A stretch of 64,000 nt of DNA from Streptomyces regalis (GCF_001509475.1 NZ_LLZG01000384.1:11247-75246), one strand, 5' to 3'; positions 8,432-16,828 are shown, counted from the first letter of the stretch. Numbers and translations: made by a program. Notes: a model not told the origin generated them from the sequence alone.

Positions 8432-9940
8432 GTGGAGTCACAAACCGAGCGTGTCGGTGTCGTACTCATTCACGGCTTCATCTCCTCCTCGGCTGTGTGG
8501 AGCGACTTCGAGCGGCTCATTGACGGCGACGCGGATCTTGGCTTCGTGAGCGCCCTGCCCTTCGATTACGCCTCGCCCAAGCTGCGCCTCAACCCGCTGC
8601 GCCGGATTCCGGACGTCGACGACATCGCCGACAGCCTGCAGGGGTATCTGAGCGTCGAGGCAGCTGAGTACGAGCGGCTGGTTCTCGTGTCTCACAGCCA
8701 AGGCGGACTGGTCGTGCAGCGATACCTTGCGCGTATGCTCGGCCGCGGACGGGGACTTGACCTCGCCCGCATCAAGGGGATCGTCATGTTCGCTTGCCCG
8801 AACGATGGTTCCGAACTGCTCCTGTCGGTCCGCCGACCCTGGTCTTCGCGCAACCCTCAACTACGGGGCCTGCAGCCACTCAGCAGCGACGTGAAGGACG
8901 CGCAGAGCAGGGTGATCAGCCAGATCGTCCACGCCACCGAGCTCACCCCAAGCTCCTGCCCAATTCCGATCGCGGTCTATGCCGGCGAATCGGACGACAT
9001 CGTCCGCCGCCCCTCTGCCCAGAGCACCTTCCCGGACGCGGGCGTCATCCCCGGCGATCACTTCACGATCGTCATGCCAGACTCACCCGCACATCGCTCC
9101 TACACAACGCTGAAGCATCGACTGTTGGGCTTTAACCACGCAGCAGATCTGACGCAGCCACAGCTCGCCGACGCGGCACACCAGATCGGAACGGCAGTCA
9201 AGGAAGCCTTCGAGCAGTTGAACGCCGCCCGCCCTCCTGAGTCAGGTGGTTCCCCGTCGGTCTCAGACGTTGCGCTGCAAGTGGAGCAGCTTCTCGACAG
9301 CCTGGGACTCGGCGAGCACGAGAAAGCGGAGCGCCGCGTGAACCGGCTGTTCCTGCCTCTGCGCCGAGACCAGCAGCGGGCCGTCGTCGAGGCAATGCTT
9401 GGGGTAGCCACAACCACGGACGACCACACAACTCAGCTGCTCACCTGCTCGTTGATCGAGGCTGCCAGCCGACTGGACCCCATGCTGATCGAGATTGAAG
9501 ACGTGGAAAGGCTGGCCCTGTCAGCCGATTTCTCCCTGCGCAGCAGCGCGGCCGTGGTGATGTGGCAGTGGGCGCAGGCGATTCCCGGTCGCGTACCCAT
9601 CCCCCTGCTCTGCAGGCTCAGCCAGCCGAGCACGGAGGACTGGTACGTGCATGCCGCGGCCAGAGCCGGTGCGAAACAACTCCTGCTTCACCGAGCCGCG
9701 ACCCGTGCGGTCTTCGACAGAATGGCGGCAAGCCGCGATCACGACGACCGGGACTATGCGGCAGCGGACCTGTTGGATGTGGCCAAGGTGGAGCCGCGCG
9801 CGGTACCTGCCGATCTCGCGCGGAAGCTTTCACGTGACGAGGAGAAGTCCGTGGCTGCCCGAGCAGCGGAGCTGCTGCGTGTGCTGGAGGGCGTAAGGAA
9901 AGCCGACCGCGCGAACTACTACGGGAGATTCGGGATGTGA
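8432..9940 (+). CDS. Alpha/beta-hydrolase with C-terminal helical repeats, possible defence effector
   Basis: I place the start at the GTG at 8432 because GGAGG lies at 8423-8427; an upstream TTG at 8387 has no such site. The 502-residue product opens with VVLIHGFISSSAVW (oxyanion-hole region). It has the nucleophile S89 in LVSHSQGG, a likely acid in GESDDIV and a histidine in GDHFTIV, completing a serine-hydrolase triad. This domain resembles the DUF676/PGAP1-like lipases. From about residue 245 the protein is alpha-helical with HEAT-like repeats. Such hydrolase modules also occur as effectors attached to STAND proteins, and this gene lies between two STAND genes. Substrate unknown; a lipid or ester is likely. 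Confidence 0.7.
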   Translation: MESQTERVGVVLIHGFISSSAVWSDFERLIDGDADLGFVSALPFDYASPKLRLNPLRRIPDVDDIADSLQGYLSVEAAEYERLVLVSHSQGGLVVQRYLARMLGRGRGLDLARIKGIVMFACPNDGSELLLSVRRPWSSRNPQLRGLQPLSSDVKDAQSRVISQIVHATELTPSSCPIPIAVYAGESDDIVRRPSAQSTFPDAGVIPGDHFTIVMPDSPAHRSYTTLKHRLLGFNHAADLTQPQLADAAHQIGTAVKEAFEQLNAARPPESGGSPSVSDVALQVEQLLDSLGLGEHEKAERRVNRLFLPLRRDQQRAVVEAMLGVATTTDDHTTQLLTCSLIEAASRLDPMLIEIEDVERLALSADFSLRSSAAVVMWQWAQAIPGRVPIPLLCRLSQPSTEDWYVHAAARAGAKQLLLHRAATRAVFDRMAASRDHDDRDYAAADLLDVAKVEPRAVPADLARKLSRDEEKSVAARAAELLRVLEGVRKADRANYYGRFGM

Positions 9941-10158
9941 TCCGCGATGCGGATGGGGGGGGTAGGGCCCCGTCCCTGTCCGACGACCAGATGGAGACGC
10001 GGTTGGTCACGCGGATGGAGCGGCAACGACTGTTGCGTGAGCGCCCGAACACGTTGAGTGAGCGCGGCATCGACATCTCCCGCGAGTTCGCCAAACCCTG
10101 GACCGACGAGGTCATCCGCGCCGCCGACGTCGTCAGCATGAGCTGCGGCGGCGCCTGA
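9937..10158 (+). pseudogene. Remnant of an arsenate reductase (LMW phosphatase-type arsC)
   Basis: Residues reading LLRERPNTLSERGIDISREF and then WTDEVIRAADVVSMSCGG match the second half of thioredoxin-type arsenate reductases, where a region like ADVVITMGCGDACP is expected. The N-terminal CxxxxR catalytic loop is missing and the reading stops just after the altered C-G motif. It is a decayed piece lying directly after the hydrolase and before a transposase remnant. Confidence 0.55.
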
Positions 10159-10230
10159 CCACGTTCCTCGTGTCGCGGCGGACGGAATAAAACCAAAACC
10201 AGATATGCCGTAAATCGACTAAATGCATTA

Positions 10231-10400
10231 GTGAGGCCCACTTTGGCGCGCACAGGCGCTGATGTGGGCGTTGAAGAGCGTCGTCATCGGCCGGGGGCCG
10301 ATCGCCCGGATCACCGCCGGGGCCCGGGTGTCCAAGTCTTAGGCGTGGATGAGCATGCGTGGCGCCACACCCCCCGTGGGGACAATCACCGCTACCGCCG
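10231..10400 (+). mobile_element. ISL3-family transposase remnant
   Basis: The frame contains VLGVDEHAWRHTPRGD, close to the DDE-domain signature VLGVDEHVWRHTRRGD of ISL3-type transposases, preceded by a degraded segment. No terminal repeats or full ORF are visible, so this is an inactive scar, abutting the arsC remnant. Nothing else is seen up to 10470. Confidence 0.6.
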
Positions 10401-10470
10401 CATACAGGGCAGGTATGTAAGCAACAACCGGCCGGTTCACTCGGCACCTGCCCGTCACGGCGAAGAGCTG

Positions 10471-12975
10471 CTACCGATCGCGGTCCGGGGCGCGTTGGCG
10501 GACCAACTCCAAGACACCAGGGTCGAGTTCGGTGGCGTACTTCAGGCAGGAGAAGGCCAGCCGGTGCAGTTGTTCACGATGGGGTTCCTCGTGGTCGCCT
10601 CGGCTCACGAGGGCCGACAGCAACTCGGCACGTTCGCGGGGCCGGGCATGGCCGATGGCCATTCTGATCACGTTCTCCCACTGTTCCTGGGTGGCCGAAG
10701 AACCGAGCAGTCCGAAGTCTGCTGCCTCAACTGCGGCTCGGGCGCCCAGGTAGTCCTGGAAGGCGCGGTGGATGAACTCCAGTCGGCCGAAAGCAGGCTC
10801 CCGCAGAAGTCCGCTCCGGATGAGCAAGTGCTGCAGGACCTGTCGGGGATCACCACGGCCGGAGAGGGCGGGCATGGCCACCAGAGCTGGCTGCAGGAGC
10901 CGCGCGGCAGTCTCGGCGCTGGTCTCGGATCGGTTGTTGCGAAGCAGCCAGTACGCCAGCGTTTGGAGCAACTGCACGCTCTCCCGCTGAGCGATCCGGA
11001 TCCCCTCCACGGCGTCGATACGGCGCTCGACATCCCGCCGTACGAGCAGCATGGACAGGGCTGCCTCGTACAGGCTCATCACCTCGCGCGGCAGCACGCC
11101 GCGACGGTCCCGGTTCAGGGCGCAGATCATGGAGCAGAGCAGGGGCGTGGTGGCCAGAGCTGCCAGGTTCTGCTCTTGCCTCACCGCGTCGAGGACGGAC
11201 CTCTCCAGACTGACCAGGGCTTGGCGCTCGTGCTCGTCCGCCTCCGCTCGGGCGGCGACATGCCACAAGGCGATGGAGCTCTCGACGTCCAGTGCGCTCA
11301 TCGGCCGCAGCACAAGGTGGCGGAAGCCGACGCCATCCAGCCAGTGCAACGGAACGGCGGAGCTACGTGTGGTCACCACGTAGCAGCCGCGGGGATAGGC
11401 CGCCAGCGTGTCCTCCAGCCACCGCTGTGCCAGGGGGCGTTGCTCGGGCGCGATCTCGTCGACGCCGTCCACCAGCACGAGCGCACGTCCGTTCTCGAAC
11501 ACGCGACGAGCCCATCCCTCGGGCTGCGCACCGGCCAGAGGGCAGCCGACGGCGGCGAGCAGGCCCTCCGGGCGGGGAAAGGAGCTGCTCGACACTAGGG
11601 AGCGCAGCGGCAGGACGAACGGCACGTTGCCGTTCAGGTGCTCAAGCAGGCTTGGCAGGGATCCCCGCGCGGCGTTGATTGCTAACCACTGCAGAAGTGT
11701 GGTCTTGCCGGAGCCCGCGTCTCCCATCACCACCGTGCGCTGCCGCCCGGCGAGGGCCTGCTCCACGCGTTCCACCTGGTCCACCGGTCCTGGCGCGGCG
11801 TTGGTCACCTCCAGGCTCACGTAGCTCTGGTCCAGGGACCAACGGGCGTGGCGGCGGTCTCCGAAGTCCATACCGAAGATCGTCAGCTCGCCGTGGCGCT
11901 GGGTCAGGTACGCGCGGTAGCGGTCCTCGAACTCGGATTCTTCGCTGGTCAGAGGGTTGTTCGGGGTTGTACGGGACAACATTGTGCCGCGGATGACATT
12001 CCCGGGGTTTGGTGGCAGGTCGGCGCTCGCTTCCGCGATCTGTTCCTCGGCGGCCTGAAGGGCATCGCTGCCGGTGTCCAGCACGGTCTGGGCCTTGCGC
12101 AAGGCTGCGGCGTAGTCGTCCAGGAACATCTCGTCCGGGTCGGGCGCGGCCGGGATGCCGGCGGTGTCGAACCCGTCCGGCTCCTCGCTGGCCGCGGCCA
12201 GAGTGTCGTCGGGTCCATTGCCCCCGGCTCGCAACCGGTCGAGCTCGTCCTGAAGCCGGCGGGCCACGCGGCGGGCCTCGTCCGCCACGCGCAGCGCCTC
12301 GTCCCGCTCGTATTCCGCGCGGCGCAGGGCCTCCTGGGTGGAGGCGCGGTGCCCCTTGGCTTCCCGTAGCCGGTCTTCGACAGCTGTGAGCGCAGCGGCT
12401 CCCGGGCCGAGTTCAGCGAGGAGCCGGTTCCGGTCCTGGGTGAGGTCGCCAATCTTCGTGAACAGCTGTCCCAGCATGCTCAGCAACAGCGTCACGAGGT
12501 GCTCGGCCCGTACCCGGGCTTGATCGCTGTCCGCCTGTGCCTGTCGCAGGCGATCGATCTGCTGATACGCCGCGATGACCCGGTCCTTGGCCTCGATTAG
12601 CTCCCGGCCGGTTCCCCTCGCCTCCTGCCCCACGGGGGTCGGGTTTGCTTGGGCGGCTTCCCACAGGGGCCTGACCCGCTCTATCTTCTGCCGCTGGGCG
12701 GGTGCGTCATCCGGGGTGCAGACATCAGCCACGGCCTCGATGAAGGCCCAGGTGAGATCCTTGCCCCCGCAGAAGTCGTACAGCTTGCGCTGGGCAGGGA
12801 CGGCACTGTCCGGAAAATGGTCGGGGGTCAGGCGACCGTGCAATACCGCCACGGTGATTCCGGCATCGTCCAACCAGGCGCGAAGTGTTGTGGCGATCTC
12901 GTTCAGTTCTTGACTGGCACCGCGCAGTGCGGCCCATGGCCGACCATTGCGGCGCGGCTCCAGCAACTCGCCCAC
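10471..12975 (-). CDS. NACHT-domain STAND NTPase with HTH-like and coiled-coil N-terminus (bNACHT-type)
   Basis: This 834-residue protein begins with an XRE-like helical segment (about 24-110: LRAWLDDAGI, KDLTWAFIEAVADVC). A long charged coiled coil follows (about 125-250), then an acidic linker. The NACHT core has Walker A GDAGSGKT at 418-425, Walker B ALVLVDGVDEI at 498-508 and TTRSSA near 535. A winged-helix/helical region ends in FIHRAFQDYLGA, typical of bacterial NACHT proteins. Several bNACHT proteins protect against phage; here the role is inferred from the family and island context. Leu431, six residues after the Walker A threonine, is encoded by TTA (11683-11685), so translation may depend on the bldA tRNA. 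A nested palindrome lies 24 bases upstream. Confidence 0.85.
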   Translation of the reverse strand: MGELLEPRRNGRPWAALRGASQELNEIATTLRAWLDDAGITVAVLHGRLTPDHFPDSAVPAQRKLYDFCGGKDLTWAFIEAVADVCTPDDAPAQRQKIERVRPLWEAAQANPTPVGQEARGTGRELIEAKDRVIAAYQQIDRLRQAQADSDQARVRAEHLVTLLLSMLGQLFTKIGDLTQDRNRLLAELGPGAAALTAVEDRLREAKGHRASTQEALRRAEYERDEALRVADEARRVARRLQDELDRLRAGGNGPDDTLAAASEEPDGFDTAGIPAAPDPDEMFLDDYAAALRKAQTVLDTGSDALQAAEEQIAEASADLPPNPGNVIRGTMLSRTTPNNPLTSEESEFEDRYRAYLTQRHGELTIFGMDFGDRRHARWSLDQSYVSLEVTNAAPGPVDQVERVEQALAGRQRTVVMGDAGSGKTTLLQWLAINAARGSLPSLLEHLNGNVPFVLPLRSLVSSSSFPRPEGLLAAVGCPLAGAQPEGWARRVFENGRALVLVDGVDEIAPEQRPLAQRWLEDTLAAYPRGCYVVTTRSSAVPLHWLDGVGFRHLVLRPMSALDVESSIALWHVAARAEADEHERQALVSLERSVLDAVRQEQNLAALATTPLLCSMICALNRDRRGVLPREVMSLYEAALSMLLVRRDVERRIDAVEGIRIAQRESVQLLQTLAYWLLRNNRSETSAETAARLLQPALVAMPALSGRGDPRQVLQHLLIRSGLLREPAFGRLEFIHRAFQDYLGARAAVEAADFGLLGSSATQEQWENVIRMAIGHARPRERAELLSALVSRGDHEEPHREQLHRLAFSCLKYATELDPGVLELVRQRAPDRDR

Positions 12976-12998
12976 TCTCGGCCCGCTCCCTGATTAGT

Positions 12999-13048
12999 CC
13001 CGGAACAACCCGGTGTTGTCCGCGCGACAACATCCAACCTGTTCCGGG
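12999..13048. promoter_or_regulatory. Nested palindrome upstream of the NACHT gene
   Basis: Outer arms CCCGGAACA (12999-13007) and TGTTCCGGG (13040-13048) enclose inner arms TGTTGTC (13014-13020) and GACAACA (13026-13032), with nearly the same centre. The site begins 24 bases upstream of the NACHT start. It looks like an operator for a dimeric regulator, possibly the HTH-like N-terminus of the NACHT protein itself. Confidence 0.45.
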
Positions 13049-13121
13049 TGCGGAGCCACAGCGAGATGGTCGAACTGCGCTCCAGTCCGGGAGCAGTTCC
13101 TACACCTTCGGGAGGCCCGTC

Positions 13122-13238
13122 ATGTCCGATCGCGAGACTCGCCGTCTCACTCTGCTCCGCGCCGCTGCCGCTGGGTTTCTCTCCGGCGTCACCCGTGCGG
13201 TCAGTGCCTGGGTGATCGCCCACTTTGTCGATCACTAA
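13122..13238 (+). CDS. Very small ORF with a basic N-terminus and hydrophobic tail
   Basis: ATG at 13122 follows a GGGAGG stretch at RBS distance and encodes 38 residues: MSDRETRRLTLLRAAAAG and then a hydrophobic stretch ending IAHFVDH. It could be an amphipathic or membrane-binding peptide. It is divergent from the NACHT gene and shares the palindromic intergenic region. No homologue is recognised. Confidence 0.35.
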   Translation: MSDRETRRLTLLRAAAAGFLSGVTRAVSAWVIAHFVDH

Positions 13239-13369
13239 GCTTTTTCTGTCAGCAGTGAGCCTATCGAAGCTGGCCGTGCTGACCGCGAGTTGGACCGTCC
13301 TGCCCAACGACGAAGCTCCTGGTAGCCGGGTTCTCGATCAAGATTACCCGTGTCCGGCAGGAGCTTCGC

Positions 13370-13470
13370 GTGTTCGCCTACCCGTCCTCGATTGATCTGT
13401 CCAGCCGCACCTTGCCGTTCCTGACCGGGCAACTGACAGCCAGGCGCAAGGAGATCGGGACGCGGTGATG
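13370..13470 (+). mobile_element. IS5-type transposase N-terminal remnant
   Basis: GTG at 13370 begins VFAYPSSIDLSSRTLPFL and continues TARRKEIGTR, resembling the N-terminus of IS5-family transposases found in Streptomyces. The frame breaks after about 30 residues (TGA at 13466). No inverted repeats were found. The rest of 13240-13670 shows no other gene. Confidence 0.5.
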
Positions 13471-13672
13471 GCGCCTCTCCGCACGTCGACTGCCGGCGGG
13501 CGATCCGCTACACGACCGGCCACAACACGGAGATCGCGCAATGGGCCAAGAAGCCTTCGGCACGGCCATGGTCAGATGATCGGTGAACGTGTGAAGCGGC
13601 CTCGCAGCCAGTGCGCGACAGAGTAAGGTAAACCCGTCGACACCGCTGGCACGCTGGGTGATGCTGCGGCCC

Positions 13673-14719
13673 ATGGCGACAACACCCACGGTCCATGGAG
13701 ACGAATCCAGCAGCACAGGAGAGAACCTTCTCGATGCCGCGCAGCCGGTGTTCTGTGCAGCGGCCATCCACCTGGATGACGACCTGGCATGCCAGACCGT
13801 CGACGAAGTCAAGGCTCAACTGCCCGCCACGCATGGCGAACCGAAGTACACCTCCCTGTCCCAAACGGGCAGAGGCCGAGACGCTCTGGTCGCCGCGTTC
13901 GACTCGCTGGTAAGCGAGAGCATCGTCGCTTTCATCGCGCACAAGCGGTTTATGGTGGTGACGAAAATGGTCGATGTCCTGGTCGAACCCCTGGCTTACG
14001 AAACGGGATTCAACCTGTACGACCGTGACGCCGCGCTCGCCTTGGCCAACCTCTACCACCTTTCCGGTCCCGTGCTGGGCGACCCGGGCGCATACGACCA
14101 GATGCTCCAGACATTCGTTGACGCAGTGCGGCGGCGCAGCCGCGCCAGTGCCGCCGACCTGTTCGCTGCGATCTCCGCCTACCGCGCTACCACACGGCCT
14201 CCGCTGACGGAGTGGGTCGAACTGTTGGAACTCACTCGCGGGCAAGCAGACGACATCATCCGCCGGATCGCCTCGGGAGAGACACGGGACGAATTGGACC
14301 CGGCGATTCCCTGCCTGGCCGTGGTCTGCGGCGAGATGGGGAAGATCGTGGGCGACTTTGCTCTCGTTCACGACGAGTCCAGTGCTGTCGCCCGCGGCTC
14401 GGTCTTCCTCCAGTACCTGCACTGGCTCCCCGACCCCGCACGGCCGGGACGCACCATGGAGCGCCTGCCCGTCACCGGCGTCACGTTCTCCGACAGCACC
14501 ACGGCGCCGCAGCTCCAGATTGCGGACTGGGTAGCCGGCGCGGTCCGGCAGTGGGCCACCAGTCTGGTCATCAGCAAAGCTGATCCGTTCGCAGAGCGGC
14601 TGGAGCCCTTCGCAAAGCGGTGGTCGGCGGGAGGGATCTGGCCCGACTCCAACTTCTTCACCACCGGCAGGACACCGATCGGGCGACCCGACGCGCCGGA
14701 CACCCGGCCCACACCGTAG
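13673..14719 (+). CDS. DUF3800-type protein
   Basis: I use the ATG at 13673, five codons inside the longest frame, because the conserved core begins soon after it. The 348-residue product opens with HGDESSSTGENLLDAAQPVF, matching the (Y/F)xDES start of DUF3800 proteins, which are suspected RNase H-fold enzymes often found in mobile and defence regions. Later acidic and histidine residues (KRFMVVTKMVD, EMGKIVGDFALVHDESS) may complete an active site. It is the last intact gene before the island edge. Biochemical activity is unknown. Confidence 0.6.
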   Translation: MATTPTVHGDESSSTGENLLDAAQPVFCAAAIHLDDDLACQTVDEVKAQLPATHGEPKYTSLSQTGRGRDALVAAFDSLVSESIVAFIAHKRFMVVTKMVDVLVEPLAYETGFNLYDRDAALALANLYHLSGPVLGDPGAYDQMLQTFVDAVRRRSRASAADLFAAISAYRATTRPPLTEWVELLELTRGQADDIIRRIASGETRDELDPAIPCLAVVCGEMGKIVGDFALVHDESSAVARGSVFLQYLHWLPDPARPGRTMERLPVTGVTFSDSTTAPQLQIADWVAGAVRQWATSLVISKADPFAERLEPFAKRWSAGGIWPDSNFFTTGRTPIGRPDAPDTRPTP

Positions 14720-14798
14720 AACCAGGCATGCGATCGGGATGCTGAGGAGCGGCAAGCTCCCACGCCCGTTCCCAGGCCTGCCTCGGCGGGTGATTCTT

Positions 14799-14818
14799 CC
14801 CGTAGCCCTAAGAACGGG
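14799..14818. other. Hairpin at the island/chromosome junction
   Basis: CCCGT and ACGGG form a 5-bp stem with a 10-base loop, followed by GTTTTAG. It lies 80 bases after the DUF3800 stop and a few bases before the truncated ADP-ribosylglycohydrolase sequence begins. It may be a terminator for DUF3800 or the end of a lost insertion element of the hairpin-ended (IS200/IS605-like) kind. Confidence 0.35.
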
Positions 14819-14826
14819 GTTTTAGC

Positions 14827-15369
14827 GTGTACGGCGCGACGTGGGCGGCGGCGCTGATCGCGGCGGCGTTCACCGCGCCCACCGTGCGGCACGCGGTCGA
14901 CCAGGCCCTCGCCGTCATCCCGGCGAGCAGTCGCCTCGCCCGCACCGTACGGCGGGTCGTCTCGCTCCACGACACCCGGATGACCTGGGAGGACACGCTC
15001 ACGACGGTCGCCGAGGAGACCGCCGGGCTCGGCTGGATCCACACCATCCCGAATGCCGCCGTGCTCACCGCCGGGCTCCTGTACGGCGACGGCGACTTCA
15101 CCCGCAGCATCACGCTCACCGTGCGCGGCGGCCTGGACACCGACTCCAACGGAGCGACGGCCGGTTCGGTGGCGGGAGTGCTGACGGGGGCGGCGGCGAT
15201 CCCGGACCAGTGGACCGAGCCGCTGGAGGACACGGTGCGCAGTGCGGTGTTCGGTTTCGACGGGGCGCGCATCAGCAAGCTGGCGGAACGGACCGTGCGG
15301 CTGGCGGAAGCTGAGGCAGAGGTCCAGGCGACGGTGCGCCGGGGGGACGCCTCCCTGCGCGGGGCGTGA
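14827..15369 (+). pseudogene. ADP-ribosylglycohydrolase, N-terminal half missing
   Basis: The readable frame gives about 180 residues of an ADP-ribosylglycohydrolase family protein. It includes the C-terminal metal motif GGLDTDSNGATAGSVAGVL, in which the DTDSN aspartates bind one Mg ion. Family members are usually around 300 residues or more and need an N-terminal acidic motif as well; that part is absent. The sequence begins abruptly at VYGATWAAALIAAAF with no good start, immediately after island DNA. The gene was therefore most likely truncated when the left-hand DNA was inserted or rearranged. Confidence 0.7.
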
Positions 15370-15408
15370 GGCCGCGGCGCGGTTGCGCAGACTGGTTACC
15401 CTTCCTCA

Positions 15409-15903
15409 ATGACCACCACGCCAGACTTCGCCACGTACCTCGCAAGTCTCCCCCGCGTCCTCGCCGGGGCCGCTGCCCTCTTCCGTGACGAGGAAGGCCG
15501 CGTGCTGCTCGTGGAGCCCAACTACCGCGAGGGCTGGGCGCTTCCGGGCGGCACGATCGAGTCCGACGACGGTGAGACGCCGCGGCAGGGCGCGCGTCGT
15601 GAGACGGCCGAGGAGATCGGCCTGGACCGGGAGCTCGGCCGGCTGCTCGCGGTGGACTGGGTGCACGGGACGGGGCGGCCGCCGCTGGTGGCGTACCTGT
15701 ACGACGGCGGGGTCCTCGGCGAGGACGACTTCAAGGCGATCCGGTTGCAGGAGGAGGAGCTGCTGTCCTGGCGGGTCGTGGCCCCGCAGGACGTCCCGGA
15801 GTACCTGCCCGGCGCGCTGGGCCGCCGCGTCCTGGCCGCACTCGACGTGCTCGCGGACGGCGGCGGGACGGTGGAGCTGGAGAACGGTCACCGGGTGGAC
15901 TGA
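15409..15903 (+). CDS. Nudix hydrolase
   Basis: The 164-residue protein carries a Nudix box beginning at GGTIESDDGE and ending in RRETAEEIG, fitting GX5EX7REUXEEXGU, so it should cleave nucleoside-diphosphate-linked compounds with Mg or Mn. The substrate cannot be told from sequence; nucleotide sugars, oxidised nucleotides or ADP-ribose are possible. It lies 39 bases after the truncated glycohydrolase and on the same strand as the sirtuin downstream. Confidence 0.85.
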   Translation: MTTTPDFATYLASLPRVLAGAAALFRDEEGRVLLVEPNYREGWALPGGTIESDDGETPRQGARRETAEEIGLDRELGRLLAVDWVHGTGRPPLVAYLYDGGVLGEDDFKAIRLQEEELLSWRVVAPQDVPEYLPGALGRRVLAALDVLADGGGTVELENGHRVD

Positions 15904-15938
15904 CCGGCGCCAGGTTCAGCCCTCGACGTCCCGGGGCT

Positions 15939-16025
15939 TCATGTCCACCTCACGCAGCGCGTCGTCGCCAGGACCATGACTTCCACCACGAGTTCGGCAT
16001 CGAGCGACACGGTGACCTTGGCCAT
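15939..16025 (-). pseudogene. Short antitoxin-like (ribbon-helix-helix) remnant
   Basis: ATG at 16025 encodes MAKVTVSLDAELVVEVMVLA and then stops after 28 residues. The start resembles VapB-like antitoxins of Streptomyces, which normally run to 60-80 residues. A different frame continues after the break (DDALREVDMKPRDVEG), consistent with a shortened or frameshifted gene. No toxin partner is adjacent. Confidence 0.3.
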
Positions 16026-16102
16026 GCCCGGACGCTGGCACCACACCGGGCGGTCGAATATCCATTCGCCGCCTTCGCCGCGCCCGTCCTACCCTCGGCA
16101 GC

Positions 16103-16828
16103 ATGACCAAGCCCCTCGTCGCGCTGCTCAGCGGCGCAGGCATCTCCACGGATTCCGGGATCCCTGACTATCGCGGGCCGAACGGGCTGTGGCGGCGGGA
16201 TCCGGAGGCCGAGAAGCTCGTGACGTACGAGTACTACATGGGCGATCCGGAGATCCGGCGGCGCTCGTGGCAGATGCGGCGCAAGAACCGGACGCTGAAG
16301 GCCGAGCCGAACGCGGCGCACCTGGCGGTCGCCGAGCTGGAGCGGGCCGGGATGCCGGTGCGGGTGATCACGCAGAACGTGGACGGGCTGCACCAGCTCG
16401 CGGGGATGCCCGCCCGCAAGGTGCTCGAACTGCACGGCAGCGCTCGGAGTGTGCTCTGCACGCAGTGCCATGCGCGCGGGGCGATGGAGGACGCCCTCAC
16501 GCGGGTGGAGGCGGGGGAAGAGGATCCGCCATGCCTGCAGTGCGGTGGCATCCTCAAGTCGGCGACCGTCATGTTCGGCGAGCGGCTCGATCCGGTTGTC
16601 CTCGGCGAGGCGGTGGCGATCACCAAGGCGTGCCAGGTGTTCATCGCCGTCGGCACGAGTCTGCAGGTGCAGCCCGCCGCCGGGCTCGCGGGCGTCGCCG
16701 CCGACCACGGCGCACGCCTGATCATCGTCAACGCCGAGCCGACGCCGTACGACGACCGCGCCGACGAGGTCGTCCGGGAGCCCATCGGCACATCGCTGCC
16801 GAAGCTGCTGCGCGAACTCGCCGAGTAG
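16103..16828 (+). CDS. NAD-dependent protein deacylase (sirtuin)
   Basis: The 241-residue protein has the Sir2 signature GAGIST at 11-16, SGIPDYRGPNGLW, the NAD-site QNVDGLHQ and the catalytic histidine in ELHGSA. Four cysteines form a zinc site (CTQC, CLQC), and GTSLQVQPAAG follows. Sirtuins remove acyl groups from lysines using NAD, producing O-acyl-ADP-ribose and nicotinamide. All key residues are present, so it should be active. It is probably cytosolic and monocistronic. Confidence 0.92.
   Translation: MTKPLVALLSGAGISTDSGIPDYRGPNGLWRRDPEAEKLVTYEYYMGDPEIRRRSWQMRRKNRTLKAEPNAAHLAVAELERAGMPVRVITQNVDGLHQLAGMPARKVLELHGSARSVLCTQCHARGAMEDALTRVEAGEEDPPCLQCGGILKSATVMFGERLDPVVLGEAVAITKACQVFIAVGTSLQVQPAAGLAGVAADHGARLIIVNAEPTPYDDRADEVVREPIGTSLPKLLRELAE

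Noticed and set aside
10231..11598. 455-residue plus-strand frame
   Set aside because: Only its first part matches a transposase; the rest is the antisense of the NACHT gene.
13508..14755. 415-residue minus-strand frame
   Set aside because: It mirrors DUF3800, which has the expected DES motif and a good start.
14720..14830. tRNA attachment site at the island edge
   Set aside because: No tRNA-like sequence or direct repeat typical of an att site could be found.
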